Assembly (NCBI GenBank): GCA_021731085.1
Contig: JAKFYB010000008.1
Location: 1-64,000, forward strand
DNA length: 64,000 nucleotides
Reading direction: 5' to 3'
From: Dehalococcoidia bacterium
GTDB lineage: Bacteria; Chloroflexota; Dehalococcoidia; DSTF01; JACRBR01
Shown here one piece after another: positions 1 through 7,270 of this stretch (positions within the stretch are counted from its first letter, which is position 1; each line of letters opens with the position of its first letter). Position numbers and translations under genes: made by a program. A model generated the notes under the pieces. The model made no database searches, was not told the origin of the DNA, and saw only the letters and a list, made by a program, of their open reading frames with translations.

Positions 1-26
1 AAAGAGATCGTCGAAGCGCACGGCGG
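1..26. repeat. Left arm of 26-bp inverted repeat at the window edge
   Basis: The first 26 bases are the exact reverse complement of 111-136. Those bases encode the kinase G-box end (IVKEIVEAHGG). The arm sits at the very first base of the window. Confidence 0.85.
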
Positions 27-1477
27 GCGCGGGCTTCTGGGCTGTTCGCGTTGGGCAGGACGACGATGAACTCCGTCCCGCGCTCTTCGCTGCTGACGGC
101 GCGGACGGTGCCGCCGTGCGCTTCGACGATCTCTTTCACGATCGACAGGCCGAGGCCGCTGCTGCCGCCCTTACGTGTGCGCGCGCGGTCGACCTGGAAG
201 AAGCGTTCGAAGACGCGGGCGATGTCTTCCTTCGGGATGTAAGAGCCGGTGTTGTGGACGCTGATGCTGACGTGCCCGCCGGCGATCGTCTTCGCGCTGA
301 TCGCGATGAGGCCGCCCTGCGGCGTGTGGCGAACGGCGTTCTGCAGCAGGTTGCTGAAGACTTGCTCCAGCCGCCGCGAGTCGCCGATCACGTCCGGCAG
401 CCGTTCGAGGTAGACGCCCGACTCGATGCCGGCCTCCTTGATCGACCACTGGAAGCGCTCCATCGAATGTTCTAACAGTTGCGCCATGTCAACGCGGCGG
501 TGCTCCATCAACACCTGTCCGGACTCGATCTGCGAGAGCAGCAGCAGGTCGTCGACGAGGCCGCGCATGCGTTGCGCCTCTTCGTACACCAGGCGGCTGT
601 AGTCCTTGATGTCCTGCTCCTCGGTGACGACGTCGTCGAGGATGGCCTGCGAGAAGCCCTGGATCGATGTCAGCGGCGTCTTGAGTTCGTGCGAGACGTT
701 CGCGAGCAGGTCCTTCATCGTCCGCTGCGACGTGCTGACCTGTTGCGCCATCTGGTTGAACGCCTCGGACAGCTTGCCGACCTCGTCTTCACCCTTGATC
801 GGGATGTAGACGTCGTAGTTGCCCTGAGCCATCTGCTTCGACGCCGCCGTGATGCGGGCGAGCGGCCCGGAGATCGAGCGCGAGATGAAGTACGACACGA
901 TGAACGACACCGTGAGCGCGATCGCGCCCGCGAGCAGCAGCCGCGGTACGAGGTCGAGCCAGGCGTCGGCCAGCTCCTGCTGGGGGATCGCGATGACGGC
1001 CTGGTACTGCGGCGCCGCGAATTGCGAGTCGGGTGGCGGCGCGGATGACGAGAACATCGTCAGTTTGGCACCGAAGCTATCGAACTGCGCCCACTCGTAC
1101 GACAAGCCGTTCGATTCATCCGTGCGGACGTCGCTGCCCTCGAACGCGAGCACATAGCGCCCTTGCAGGCTGTCGTCGGCGGCGGCATCGGTGTCATGGA
1201 TGACGACCTGCTCCTGGTCGAGCAGCAGAATGCGCGCGCCGTAGTCGCGCGAACGCTCGTCGACGAAGGCGCGCAGATCGTCGAGTTCTTTTCCGTCCGC
1301 GGCAAGCGCAGCTAGGCCGAATGTTAGCGGCTCGGCGAGACGGCCGTATTGCTCGCGCGCGTCGTCCTGCTGATTCTCGCGCAGGAGAAACAGTGCAGAC
1401 GCGCCGGCGAGGAAGACGGCGAGGCCGACCACCAGCGCGAACGAAACAATGAGTCTAGCTCTGAGGCTGCCCAGCAT
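1..1477 (-). CDS. Sensor histidine kinase, partial (runs off left edge)
   Basis: This membrane sensor kinase is absent from the ORF track because it has no stop inside the window. I read it from an ATG at 1477 (MLGSLRARLIVSFALVVG). It has an N-terminal membrane segment, an extracytoplasmic region of about 140 residues, a second membrane segment, a HAMP linker (ISGPLARITAASKQMAQG), the H-box VSHELKTPLTSIQGF, an N-box (FSNLLQNAVRHTP) and a G-box (SSGLGLSIVKEIVEAHGG). The start overlaps the end of the response regulator by 23 bp, so the two are co-transcribed partners. The last residues lie in an inverted repeat at the window edge, so the C-terminal reading there is suspect. The signal sensed is unknown. 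Confidence 0.93.
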   Translation of the reverse strand, partial: MLGSLRARLIVSFALVVGLAVFLAGASALFLLRENQQDDAREQYGRLAEPLTFGLAALAADGKELDDLRAFVDERSRDYGARILLLDQEQVVIHDTDAAADDSLQGRYVLAFEGSDVRTDESNGLSYEWAQFDSFGAKLTMFSSSAPPPDSQFAAPQYQAVIAIPQQELADAWLDLVPRLLLAGAIALTVSFIVSYFISRSISGPLARITAASKQMAQGNYDVYIPIKGEDEVGKLSEAFNQMAQQVSTSQRTMKDLLANVSHELKTPLTSIQGFSQAILDDVVTEEQDIKDYSRLVYEEAQRMRGLVDDLLLLSQIESGQVLMEHRRVDMAQLLEHSMERFQWSIKEAGIESGVYLERLPDVIGDSRRLEQVFSNLLQNAVRHTPQGGLIAISAKTIAGGHVSISVHNTGSYIPKEDIARVFERFFQVDRARTRKGGSSGLGLSIVKEIVEAHGGTVRAVSSEERGTEFIVVLPNANSPEARARRALRRSL

Positions 1478-2150
1478 CTTCGACCACCAGCTTGTACCCG
1501 ACTCCCCATACCGTCTGGATCTTCACGGAGGAATCGCCAAGCTTGTCGCGCAACCATGCGACGTGCACATCGATGGTGCGCGAATCACCGTAGTAGTCCG
1601 TTCCCCACACCAGGCGCAACAGGCGCTCACGGTCGAGGACATTGCCCTTGTGCTGCGCGAATGCTGTCAGCAGGTCGAACTCTTTCGCCCGCAACGTCAG
1701 GCCGCTACCGTCGAGCGTCGCCTCGCGGCTGGCGATGTCGATGCGCAGGCCACCGGCCTCGACGACATCGGGCGCGTCTTGCTCGCCCTGCGAGCGGCGG
1801 AGCACGGCTTTCACGCGCGCGACGAGTTCGCGCGGGTTGAAGGGCTTGGCCATGTAGTCGTCGGCGCCGATCTCCAAACCGACGATGCGGTCGATATCGT
1901 CGCCGCGCGCGGTGAGGATGATGACGGGGACGTTGCTCGTCTTGCGCAGTTCCTTACAGACGGTGAGACCGTCCATCTCCGGCATCATCACATCGAGGAC
2001 GATGAGGTCCGGCTTGAGGGCCTTCGCTTTTTCGAGCGCTTGCTTCCCGTCGTGGGCAGCCTCGACCCTGAACCCCTCATTATTGAGGTACAGCCTGGCG
2101 AGCTGGACGATGTTCTTTTCGTCATCGACGACTAGGATGGTGCCCGGCAT
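1455..2150 (-). CDS. OmpR/PhoB-family response regulator
   Basis: A 231-residue two-domain regulator. The receiver domain (about 1-120) has the acidic pair DD at 9-10, the phospho-acceptor Asp53 in LIVLDVMMPEMDG, and the conserved Lys in YMAKPFNPREL. The C-terminal winged helix (about 130-225) includes LRAKEFDLLTAFAQHKGNV and TIDVHVAWLRDKLG, typical of OmpR/PhoB DNA-binding domains. It is the first gene of the operon with the downstream histidine kinase, whose start overlaps its 3' end. A TATAAT -10 box lies about 67 nt upstream. Its regulon cannot be judged from this window. Confidence 0.96.
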   Translation of the reverse strand: MPGTILVVDDEKNIVQLARLYLNNEGFRVEAAHDGKQALEKAKALKPDLIVLDVMMPEMDGLTVCKELRKTSNVPVIILTARGDDIDRIVGLEIGADDYMAKPFNPRELVARVKAVLRRSQGEQDAPDVVEAGGLRIDIASREATLDGSGLTLRAKEFDLLTAFAQHKGNVLDRERLLRLVWGTDYYGDSRTIDVHVAWLRDKLGDSSVKIQTVWGVGYKLVVEDAGQPQS

Positions 2151-2216
2151 GAAGCAACGCTTTCTCGGCTTCGATTGGAGTTCGGCTACTCAAAGAGTGT
2201 CGGCTCCGACGGCCCC

Positions 2217-2222
2217 ATTATA
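2217..2222 (-). promoter_or_regulatory. -10 box TATAAT for the two-component operon
   Basis: A perfect TATAAT on the minus strand would place transcription start near 2210, about 60 nt before the regulator ATG. No good -35 hexamer is visible at 17 bp spacing. Confidence 0.5.
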
Positions 2223-2285
2223 GATGTAGAGGGGGTGGCCGTTCGTAAGGGTCTTTACTAACGAATCGCTCTGTTGGTAGTGGCT

Positions 2286-2311
2286 GTAGTGCGGGCCTTC
2301 AGCCCGCGCGG
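2286..2311. repeat. Dispersed GC palindrome (family A)
   Basis: The imperfect palindrome GCGGGCCTTCAGCCCGCGC belongs to a family with copies near 28243, 29041, 34321 and 49888. It sits in the gap upstream of the two-component operon. Confidence 0.75.
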
Positions 2312-2354
2312 GGTTGGGCTGCGAAGCGTTCATCGACTCGACGAGGAATGAAAA

Positions 2355-2379
2355 GAGCAAGCGGGCGGACCGCTTGCTC
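2355..2379 (-). terminator. Hairpin terminator reading on the minus strand
   Basis: GAGCAAGCGG and CCGCTTGCTC form a 10-bp stem. The T-run (CTTTTCATT) follows only when read on the minus strand. No annotated gene ends here on that strand, so it implies an unannotated minus-strand transcript from about 2400-2650. Confidence 0.6.
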
Positions 2380-2684
2380 ACTCCCTGCCTCAAATAAATA
2401 GTCACACCCTACGCCTGAAATTAGACGTGCAATCGGTCCGCCCGCGTAATCCACGATAGGCGATCGCTTATGAACCCCGTGCCAACAGAGTGTTAACCAA
2501 CCGTAAACCCGAACCTGAGCAACACTTCTGCAACAGTTGCTACCCGGATACGACTGGTCAGCAACGGCAGCCTTAACACGTTCCGTACGGCTGCGAGACG
2601 CCGCTGCGTTAACGCAGCGCGCCCCGCTGGCTTGCTAGGGTGAATGTGTGGTCTGTAGAAGCCACAGATAAGGAAGGTGCCTCG
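2380..2684. other. Gene-free stretch between divergent units
   Basis: The wider gap from 2151 to 2684 holds no convincing ORF. It contains the regulator promoter, a family A palindrome, a minus-strand terminator and, near its right end, a perfect 16-bp palindrome (GCTGCGTTAACGCAGC) upstream of a small plus-strand gene. Confidence 0.6.
2603..2618. promoter_or_regulatory. 16-bp perfect palindrome, candidate operator
   Basis: GCTGCGTTAACGCAGC is a perfect dyad about 18 bp before a TAGGGT -10-like hexamer (2636-2641). It overlaps where a -35 box would lie, ahead of the 59-aa gene at 2685. The regulator is unknown. Confidence 0.4.
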
Positions 2685-2864
2685 ATGATCTTTGGCATAT
2701 GCGATGCGTTGCTGCGGCTGCTATTTGGCGAGCGGACGTCGCGCGGCGGCGCACCCGACGACGAATCGACGGCCGTCGCGACGATGTACTTCCGCAACCG
2801 TGACATCGACCGCGGGCTCGTCGAACGGCTGCTCTGGTGGGAGGGCGTCGAGACGCCGCGCTGA
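2685..2864 (+). CDS. Small hypothetical protein (59 aa)
   Basis: It begins MIFGICDALLRLLFGERTS, a short hydrophobic start, followed by a charged half ending RGLVERLLWWEGVETPR. I chose the ATG at 2685 because AAGGAAGG lies 8 nt upstream; the track's longer version begins at a GTG at 2640. I recognise no family. A coding role rests on the ribosome binding site and an upstream palindrome plus -10-like box, so it is plausible but unproven. Confidence 0.45.
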   Translation: MIFGICDALLRLLFGERTSRGGAPDDESTAVATMYFRNRDIDRGLVERLLWWEGVETPR

Positions 2865-2910
2865 TAGCTCGTTAGCGTATATCCCGCTGGCCAACGATTT
2901 TCGGCCGCGC

Positions 2911-2941
2911 CTGTAACGTTTTGGCCCTCCCATCGTTACAG
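2911..2941. repeat. Inverted repeat CTGTAACG/CGTTACAG
   Basis: Perfect 8-bp arms are separated by 15 nt, between two small genes. It could be a weak terminator or an operator; there is no T-run. Confidence 0.35.
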
Positions 2942-3076
2942 GTAGTTGACGGAGTGCGCGACAAGGACTGTCAAGGCGGCCAGGGGCCGTAATGGAAGCC
3001 AGAAGCGGGAACCTGGGTGCCAGCACCGCCACAGATCCAGCTTCCGGGGCCGATTCTGAAGGCGAGGGTATTCGAC

Positions 3077-3286
3077 ATGAAACTGACCACAGAAGCGCTG
3101 GAAGACATCACAGACAACGTCTCCGACTTCGAGGACGCCGCGACAGCTCGCTGGCTTGCAGCGAGGCTGGAGCCGGCCCGAATGGCCGCCCGCGAGGTAC
3201 CGTCGGTCGAGGCCATCGCCCGCATGCGAGCCCGCATCTTCGGCGAGGCGGCACCGGTCAAGAAGGACACCCGCATCGCCGCCTGA
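3077..3286 (+). CDS. Small hypothetical protein (69 aa)
   Basis: MKLTTEALEDITDNVSDFED is followed by an Ala/Arg-rich half ending APVKKDTRIAA. It is probably helical, with no membrane segment and no recognised family. The ATG at 3077 has a GAGG-type site about 10 nt upstream (GGCGAGGGTATTCGAC). A strong terminator starts 36 bp after the stop, which supports a real monocistronic transcript. Confidence 0.5.
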   Translation: MKLTTEALEDITDNVSDFEDAATARWLAARLEPARMAAREVPSVEAIARMRARIFGEAAPVKKDTRIAA

Positions 3287-3321
3287 CGCTCAAAGGCCGG
3301 GCGGCCAACAAGACACAGCAG

Positions 3322-3352
3322 AGGCCCGCATCTAACGGATGCGGGCCTTGTT
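3322..3352 (+). terminator. Rho-independent terminator
   Basis: AGGCCCGCATC and GATGCGGGCCT form an 11-bp perfect stem with a 5-nt loop, followed by TGTTCGTT. It ends the 69-aa gene. Confidence 0.8.
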
Positions 3353-3481
3353 CGTTCCCGACGGCACCTGCGCCAGATCTTAGTTACTCGTACACGCTTC
3401 AGTTTAGATTGACTCCGTCACTTCGCAGGCGTAATATCGGGTTCACCTGAACGTGCCCCGTTCCCGTCCGGAGGTCAGCCC

Positions 3482-4885
3482 ATGCGCGCGAGAATCGCCG
3501 TACTCTGCGCCGCCATCGCGGCCGTCATCGCCTTCCAGGCCGCCGTCGCTGTGCCGGATTCTCGGGCGGGTGTGCCGACGAATTGGACGATGTCGCTGGA
3601 CTGCAATACGAGCGCGCCGGGCATTCAGTCGGCATGCACAGGGCTTCCCGGTTCACTTATCGACGTCGATGGCGTTCTTACAAATAACACCTTGTCGGCG
3701 GTGCAGTTCGGTCGCTTCAGCATTGGCGTGCTCAACCCGAACATCACGCGGTTGTACGCCCGGGACATGAACGGCATGGACCTTCCGGGCTGTGACCCTT
3801 CAGGCGTGAACTGTAACCCTGACTTTCTGTTCACTGCCACCGGGAGCTACTCATGCATCATCCCGCAGCCAGACAACGATCGGGATGAGGACGGCAACCC
3901 AATGACGCAAGAGTCATATCTCGACTGCGCAAATGGCGCGGCCGATGGCCAAATGATTGCTCCCGGCGAATCAGTCGCGCTTGCTCGCGTCAAATACCGC
4001 GTGCCTGGGACGGCACCTGCAGGGGCCGTGCCGCTCACGATGTTCTGGACCAGTGCCGGCGATGAGTCGTTCGGGGAGCTGGGCAGTTGCGGACCGCCCG
4101 TCGACGTCCCGATGAACTGCAACGGCGCTACGATCACGATCGCGAACGTGTCGATGTCGCTCGACTGTAACCCCACGGTCGCGAACACACAGTCGAGCTG
4201 CATGGTCTCGAACATGGGCACCACGCGCGATGTACGGGTCGTGATCACCAATCATGGCACTACGGGCATCGTCGTCGGTGCGTTCGGATTCCGGCTTGAG
4301 AATCCAGACATCACACGGCTGTTCGCCCCGACCATTAACCCACCCGGCTACTCCAACGACAATCCCGACGCCGCGATGGCGGCCGAGGGTGCGGGCTGGG
4401 CCTGCGGCGTGCCGGAGCCGGTCGCCGACGATCCCGGCACGGTTGAACCGGGGCAGGATTCGAACATCGACTGCTTCAACGGCGCCGCCAGTGGCTTCAT
4501 GATCAATGCGGGCGCGAGCGTGCATGTGGCGACCGTGCACTACGACATCGTCGCGGGCGCAGACCCAGGCGCCGTCCAGTTGACGCTGACTGACGCGGAC
4601 GCATACAACGCGGCGTTCAACGAACTGGGGAGTTGTGGCCCGGTCCTCACAAAGTTGATGCCCTGCAACAACGCGACCCTCACGCTCTACTGCCCAATCG
4701 ACATGGCCGACGTCAACAACGATGACCGCGTGAACGTCGCCGACATGGGCATCACCGCCGCGAGCAACGGTGTCGTGCCCGCGCCGGTGCATCTGGATCA
4801 GAACTTTGATGGCGTGATCAACCCTGCCGACCGCGGGATCATTGGTTCGCATTATTTCAAGCGCCCGTCGATCCATTGTCCGTAG
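3482..4885 (+). CDS. Secreted protein: two ~190-aa repeats plus C-terminal dockerin-like domain
   Basis: 467 residues. A signal peptide (MRARIAVLCAAIAAVIAFQA) is followed by two homologous repeats of about 190 residues. Each begins with MSLDCN, contains NPxITRL, and ends GSCGP...C.N.AT.T. The beta-strand pattern and ends such as NGATITI suggest a beta-sandwich, and a cohesin-like fold is possible but unproven. The C-terminus is a dockerin-like EF-hand pair, MADVNNDDRVNVADMG and LDQNFDGVINPADRG, both with canonical calcium ligands at positions 1, 3, 5 and 12. Export is by Sec; the attachment partner is unknown. It relates to the 19-28 kb family through this terminal domain. Confidence 0.75.
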   Translation: MRARIAVLCAAIAAVIAFQAAVAVPDSRAGVPTNWTMSLDCNTSAPGIQSACTGLPGSLIDVDGVLTNNTLSAVQFGRFSIGVLNPNITRLYARDMNGMDLPGCDPSGVNCNPDFLFTATGSYSCIIPQPDNDRDEDGNPMTQESYLDCANGAADGQMIAPGESVALARVKYRVPGTAPAGAVPLTMFWTSAGDESFGELGSCGPPVDVPMNCNGATITIANVSMSLDCNPTVANTQSSCMVSNMGTTRDVRVVITNHGTTGIVVGAFGFRLENPDITRLFAPTINPPGYSNDNPDAAMAAEGAGWACGVPEPVADDPGTVEPGQDSNIDCFNGAASGFMINAGASVHVATVHYDIVAGADPGAVQLTLTDADAYNAAFNELGSCGPVLTKLMPCNNATLTLYCPIDMADVNNDDRVNVADMGITAASNGVVPAPVHLDQNFDGVINPADRGIIGSHYFKRPSIHCP

Positions 4886-4912
4886 CATCGCGCTGAAAAC
4901 GGCTGGATGAAA

Positions 4913-4936
4913 AAGGGCGCTCTCACGGGCGCCCTT
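4913..4936 (+). terminator. Rho-independent terminator
   Basis: AAGGGCGC and GCGCCCTT are separated by 8 nt and followed by CTTCG. It sits 28 bp after the dockerin-like gene stop. Confidence 0.7.
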
Positions 4937-5046
4937 CTTCGTGCGTGAACCGTGATCGCCGCTGAGAATGGCGGTCGCTATACTCGCCCGCAACAGGCCG
5001 ACGCGCACTTCGCGGCGGCTGGGCCACGACCGACGGGACGCCTCTT

Positions 5047-6282
5047 TTGAAGCTGGAGACCTGGGAGAAGAACCTCTACGCCGTCTGGGTAGGGCAATTT
5101 CTGGCCCTCATGGGCGCCAATTTCGTGTTCCCCTTCATCCCCTTCTTTATCGGCGATCTTGGCATCGAGGACACATCCCAGCAGGCGCTCTGGGCCGGCG
5201 TATCGTCCGCGGCGACGGGCTTCATGCTGTTCCTCTCGTCTCCATTCTGGGGCTCGCTCGCCGACCGCTTCGGTCGCAAGCCGATGCTGATGCGCGCGTA
5301 CGTTGGCGCGATGATCACGATCACGATGCAGGCGTTCGTGCAGAGCCTGTGGCAGCTTGTGGCGTTGCGCGCGCTGCAGGGGCTCTTCGTCGGCACGATC
5401 CCCGCCGCGACCGCGCTCATCGCCTCCGGCACGCCGCCTAAGCGCGTGGCGTATGCACTCGGATTGCTGCAGATGGCCGTGTTCACATCGCAGACCGTCG
5501 GGCCGGTCGTCGGCGGCATCATGGCGGACGCGGTCGGCTATCGTCCGACATTCGCGCTCGGCGGCCTCATGTATGTCGTCTCATTGGTGTCGTGCTTCTT
5601 CTTCGTAAAGGAGGACTTCGTGCGGCCGCCGAAGGGTGAACGCGTGTCGTACATCGGGAATCTCAAATCGGTGATGCGCGTCCCGACGATGCTGCTCCTC
5701 ATCACCGTCATGTTTCTCGTCAGTTCGGCCGCCGTCTTCATCCGACCCCTGATCCCGCTGTTGGTCGAGTCATTTCCGAACAGCGGCGGCGCGAGAGAAG
5801 CCGGCCTCGTCTTCGCGGCGATAGCGCTGACCAGTGCGATCGCAGCAGTCGGCGTCGATCGCGTCTCGTCGCGCACGGGCTATAAGCTCGCGCTCACGGG
5901 CGCGATCATCGGCGCGGGCATCGGATACATGCTCGTCTCGATCGCGGACTCGCTGCTACCGCTGATGTTGCTCATGGCCCTCGTCGGCATCTTCAGCGGC
6001 GCGATGATCCCCGTCGTCAACGCGCTCATCGGCGCGACGGCCCCGCGGGACAAGCAGGGGTCGGCATTCGGTCTAGTCGGCAGCGCCAACGCTCTGTCGT
6101 TCGCGATTGCGCCACTGCTCGGCGGGCTCACGGCGCAGCAGTTCGGGATACATGCTGCCTTCGTCGTCGTCGGCTGCATGCTGCTCGGCGTGGCGGCGCT
6201 CGTCGCGTTCAAGGTCCGCGAACCAGCGCCGTACGAAGACGAAGTGATCCTGGACGCCGCGGTCGAGCCGGAAGCCACGTAG
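5047..6282 (+). CDS. MFS transporter
   Basis: 411 residues with about 12 hydrophobic segments. The major-facilitator motif A is present after the second helix (GSLADRFGRKPM). The layout resembles drug-efflux MFS proteins of the TetA/Bcr type, but the substrate cannot be inferred. The track start is a TTG (LKLETWEKN) with GGGACG about 8 nt upstream; I see no better start. A TATACT hexamer at 4979-4984 may serve as the -10 box. It stands alone between a terminator and the next, apparently leaderless, gene. Confidence 0.88.
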   Translation: MKLETWEKNLYAVWVGQFLALMGANFVFPFIPFFIGDLGIEDTSQQALWAGVSSAATGFMLFLSSPFWGSLADRFGRKPMLMRAYVGAMITITMQAFVQSLWQLVALRALQGLFVGTIPAATALIASGTPPKRVAYALGLLQMAVFTSQTVGPVVGGIMADAVGYRPTFALGGLMYVVSLVSCFFFVKEDFVRPPKGERVSYIGNLKSVMRVPTMLLLITVMFLVSSAAVFIRPLIPLLVESFPNSGGAREAGLVFAAIALTSAIAAVGVDRVSSRTGYKLALTGAIIGAGIGYMLVSIADSLLPLMLLMALVGIFSGAMIPVVNALIGATAPRDKQGSAFGLVGSANALSFAIAPLLGGLTAQQFGIHAAFVVVGCMLLGVAALVAFKVREPAPYEDEVILDAAVEPEAT

Positions 6283-6335
6283 GCCGCCATCGTCCATCTT
6301 CCACCCTCCATCTTCTATCTCCCGCCCGCCCCAGA

Positions 6336-6341
6336 TACCCT
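6336..6341 (+). promoter_or_regulatory. -10-like box, leaderless start
   Basis: TACCCT ends 6 nt before the ATG at 6348, and no Shine-Dalgarno sequence is present. This is one of the weaker members of the leaderless set. Confidence 0.4.
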
Positions 6342-6347
6342 GTCTGC

Positions 6348-7076
6348 ATGAGCAAACTTGCAGACAAGATCAAGAAAGTCACCCAGCTAGCCTCGCAGCC
6401 CCTCGGTTTCGGATCCTCGAAGGCCGCCGCAGAATCGACGATGGTGCTAGCGGGCGTCGCGAAGGACGCGAAGGACGGCGCTGAGATGCAGAAGCGCGGC
6501 GCCGACGTTGTCATCTTGACGAGCGCGAAGCCGGAATCGGGCAAGGACGTTACCGGCGCGATCCTCGGCGCCATTATCGCCGGCAAAGCTGATGATGAGG
6601 CGAAGGCCTTTCGCGAAGGGGGCTTCGACTTCGTTGTCTTCGACCCGAACGACGCGTCGGCGACGGCGCTACTCGATGAGGACATTGGCTATGTGCTGAC
6701 ACTGCCCAAGGACCTCGAGGACAACGATGTTCGCACGCTGGAGTCGTTCCAGCTCGACGCGATCGACATCGGCGCCATCGACGGCGCGCTCACCGTCCGC
6801 CGTCAGATCGAACTGCGGCGCGTCTTCGGGATGACTCGCAAACCGCTGCTCGCGCGCGTAAAGGGCGACATCTCCGCCATCGAACTACAGGCGCTGCGCG
6901 ACACGAACATCGTTATCGTGACGGCCGACAAGGCCGATGACGTCGAGCGCCTGCGTAAGACGATCGACGCGCTGCCGTCGCGCGCTCGACGCAAGAACGA
7001 AGACCGCCCGACACCGCTCGTCCCCCGCACGGCGGCGGCCGAGGATGATGATGATGACGACGACCACGACCACTAG
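6348..7076 (+). CDS. Conserved-looking hypothetical protein with Asp/His-rich tail
   Basis: 242 residues, no signal peptide. The alternating hydrophobic strands and helices (GADVVILTSA, FDFVVFDPNDAS, PLLARVKGDIS, TNIVIVTADKADD) look like an alpha/beta or TIM-barrel protein, but I cannot name the family. The end is a disordered run of acidic residues closing in DDDDDDDHDH, which could bind divalent metal. The ATG lies 6 nt after a -10-like TACCCT, consistent with a leaderless transcript. A candidate structured small RNA follows. Confidence 0.7.
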   Translation: MSKLADKIKKVTQLASQPLGFGSSKAAAESTMVLAGVAKDAKDGAEMQKRGADVVILTSAKPESGKDVTGAILGAIIAGKADDEAKAFREGGFDFVVFDPNDASATALLDEDIGYVLTLPKDLEDNDVRTLESFQLDAIDIGAIDGALTVRRQIELRRVFGMTRKPLLARVKGDISAIELQALRDTNIVIVTADKADDVERLRKTIDALPSRARRKNEDRPTPLVPRTAAAEDDDDDDDHDH

Positions 7077-7106
7077 GCTCGGGTCGCAGAATGGCCCGAT
7101 TCTTGG

Positions 7107-7112
7107 TAGTCT
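7107..7112 (+). promoter_or_regulatory. -10-like box for the candidate small RNA
   Basis: TAGTCT is positioned so that transcription would begin at about 7119, exactly where the closing stem of the proposed RNA starts. The -35 is weak. Confidence 0.4.
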
Positions 7113-7118
7113 GGTGTC

Positions 7119-7261
7119 GCGCCAGGGAAGAACAGGGCGGCCCTTCGGAAACGGGGGGTAGGTTCATTGCCAAGCTCGCGCGGCGAGCCAGAATCACACA
7201 AGTGTTCCGAGCCATCTGGCGCATTGAGGCAGCGTCCGCTTTCAGGCGGACGTTTTCTTTT
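7119..7261 (+). ncRNA. Candidate structured small RNA (~140 nt)
   Basis: In the gap between two convergent genes, GCGCCAG (7119-7125) pairs perfectly with CTGGCGC (7216-7222), enclosing about 90 nt. Inside, CGGAA can pair with TTCCG and GCTCG with CGAGC. A strong terminator with a T-run follows at 7233. A -10-like hexamer lies 7 nt before the 5' arm. The outline is loosely reminiscent of 6S RNA (closed rod plus terminator), but I see no diagnostic 6S sequence. An alternative is the structured 3' UTR of the upstream gene. Confidence 0.45.
7233..7261 (+). terminator. Rho-independent terminator with T-run
   Basis: CGTCCGC and GCGGACG are followed by TTTTCTTTT. It is the clearest intrinsic terminator in the window and reads on the plus strand only. 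Confidence 0.88.
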
Positions 7262-7270
7262 GCCCGCGCG

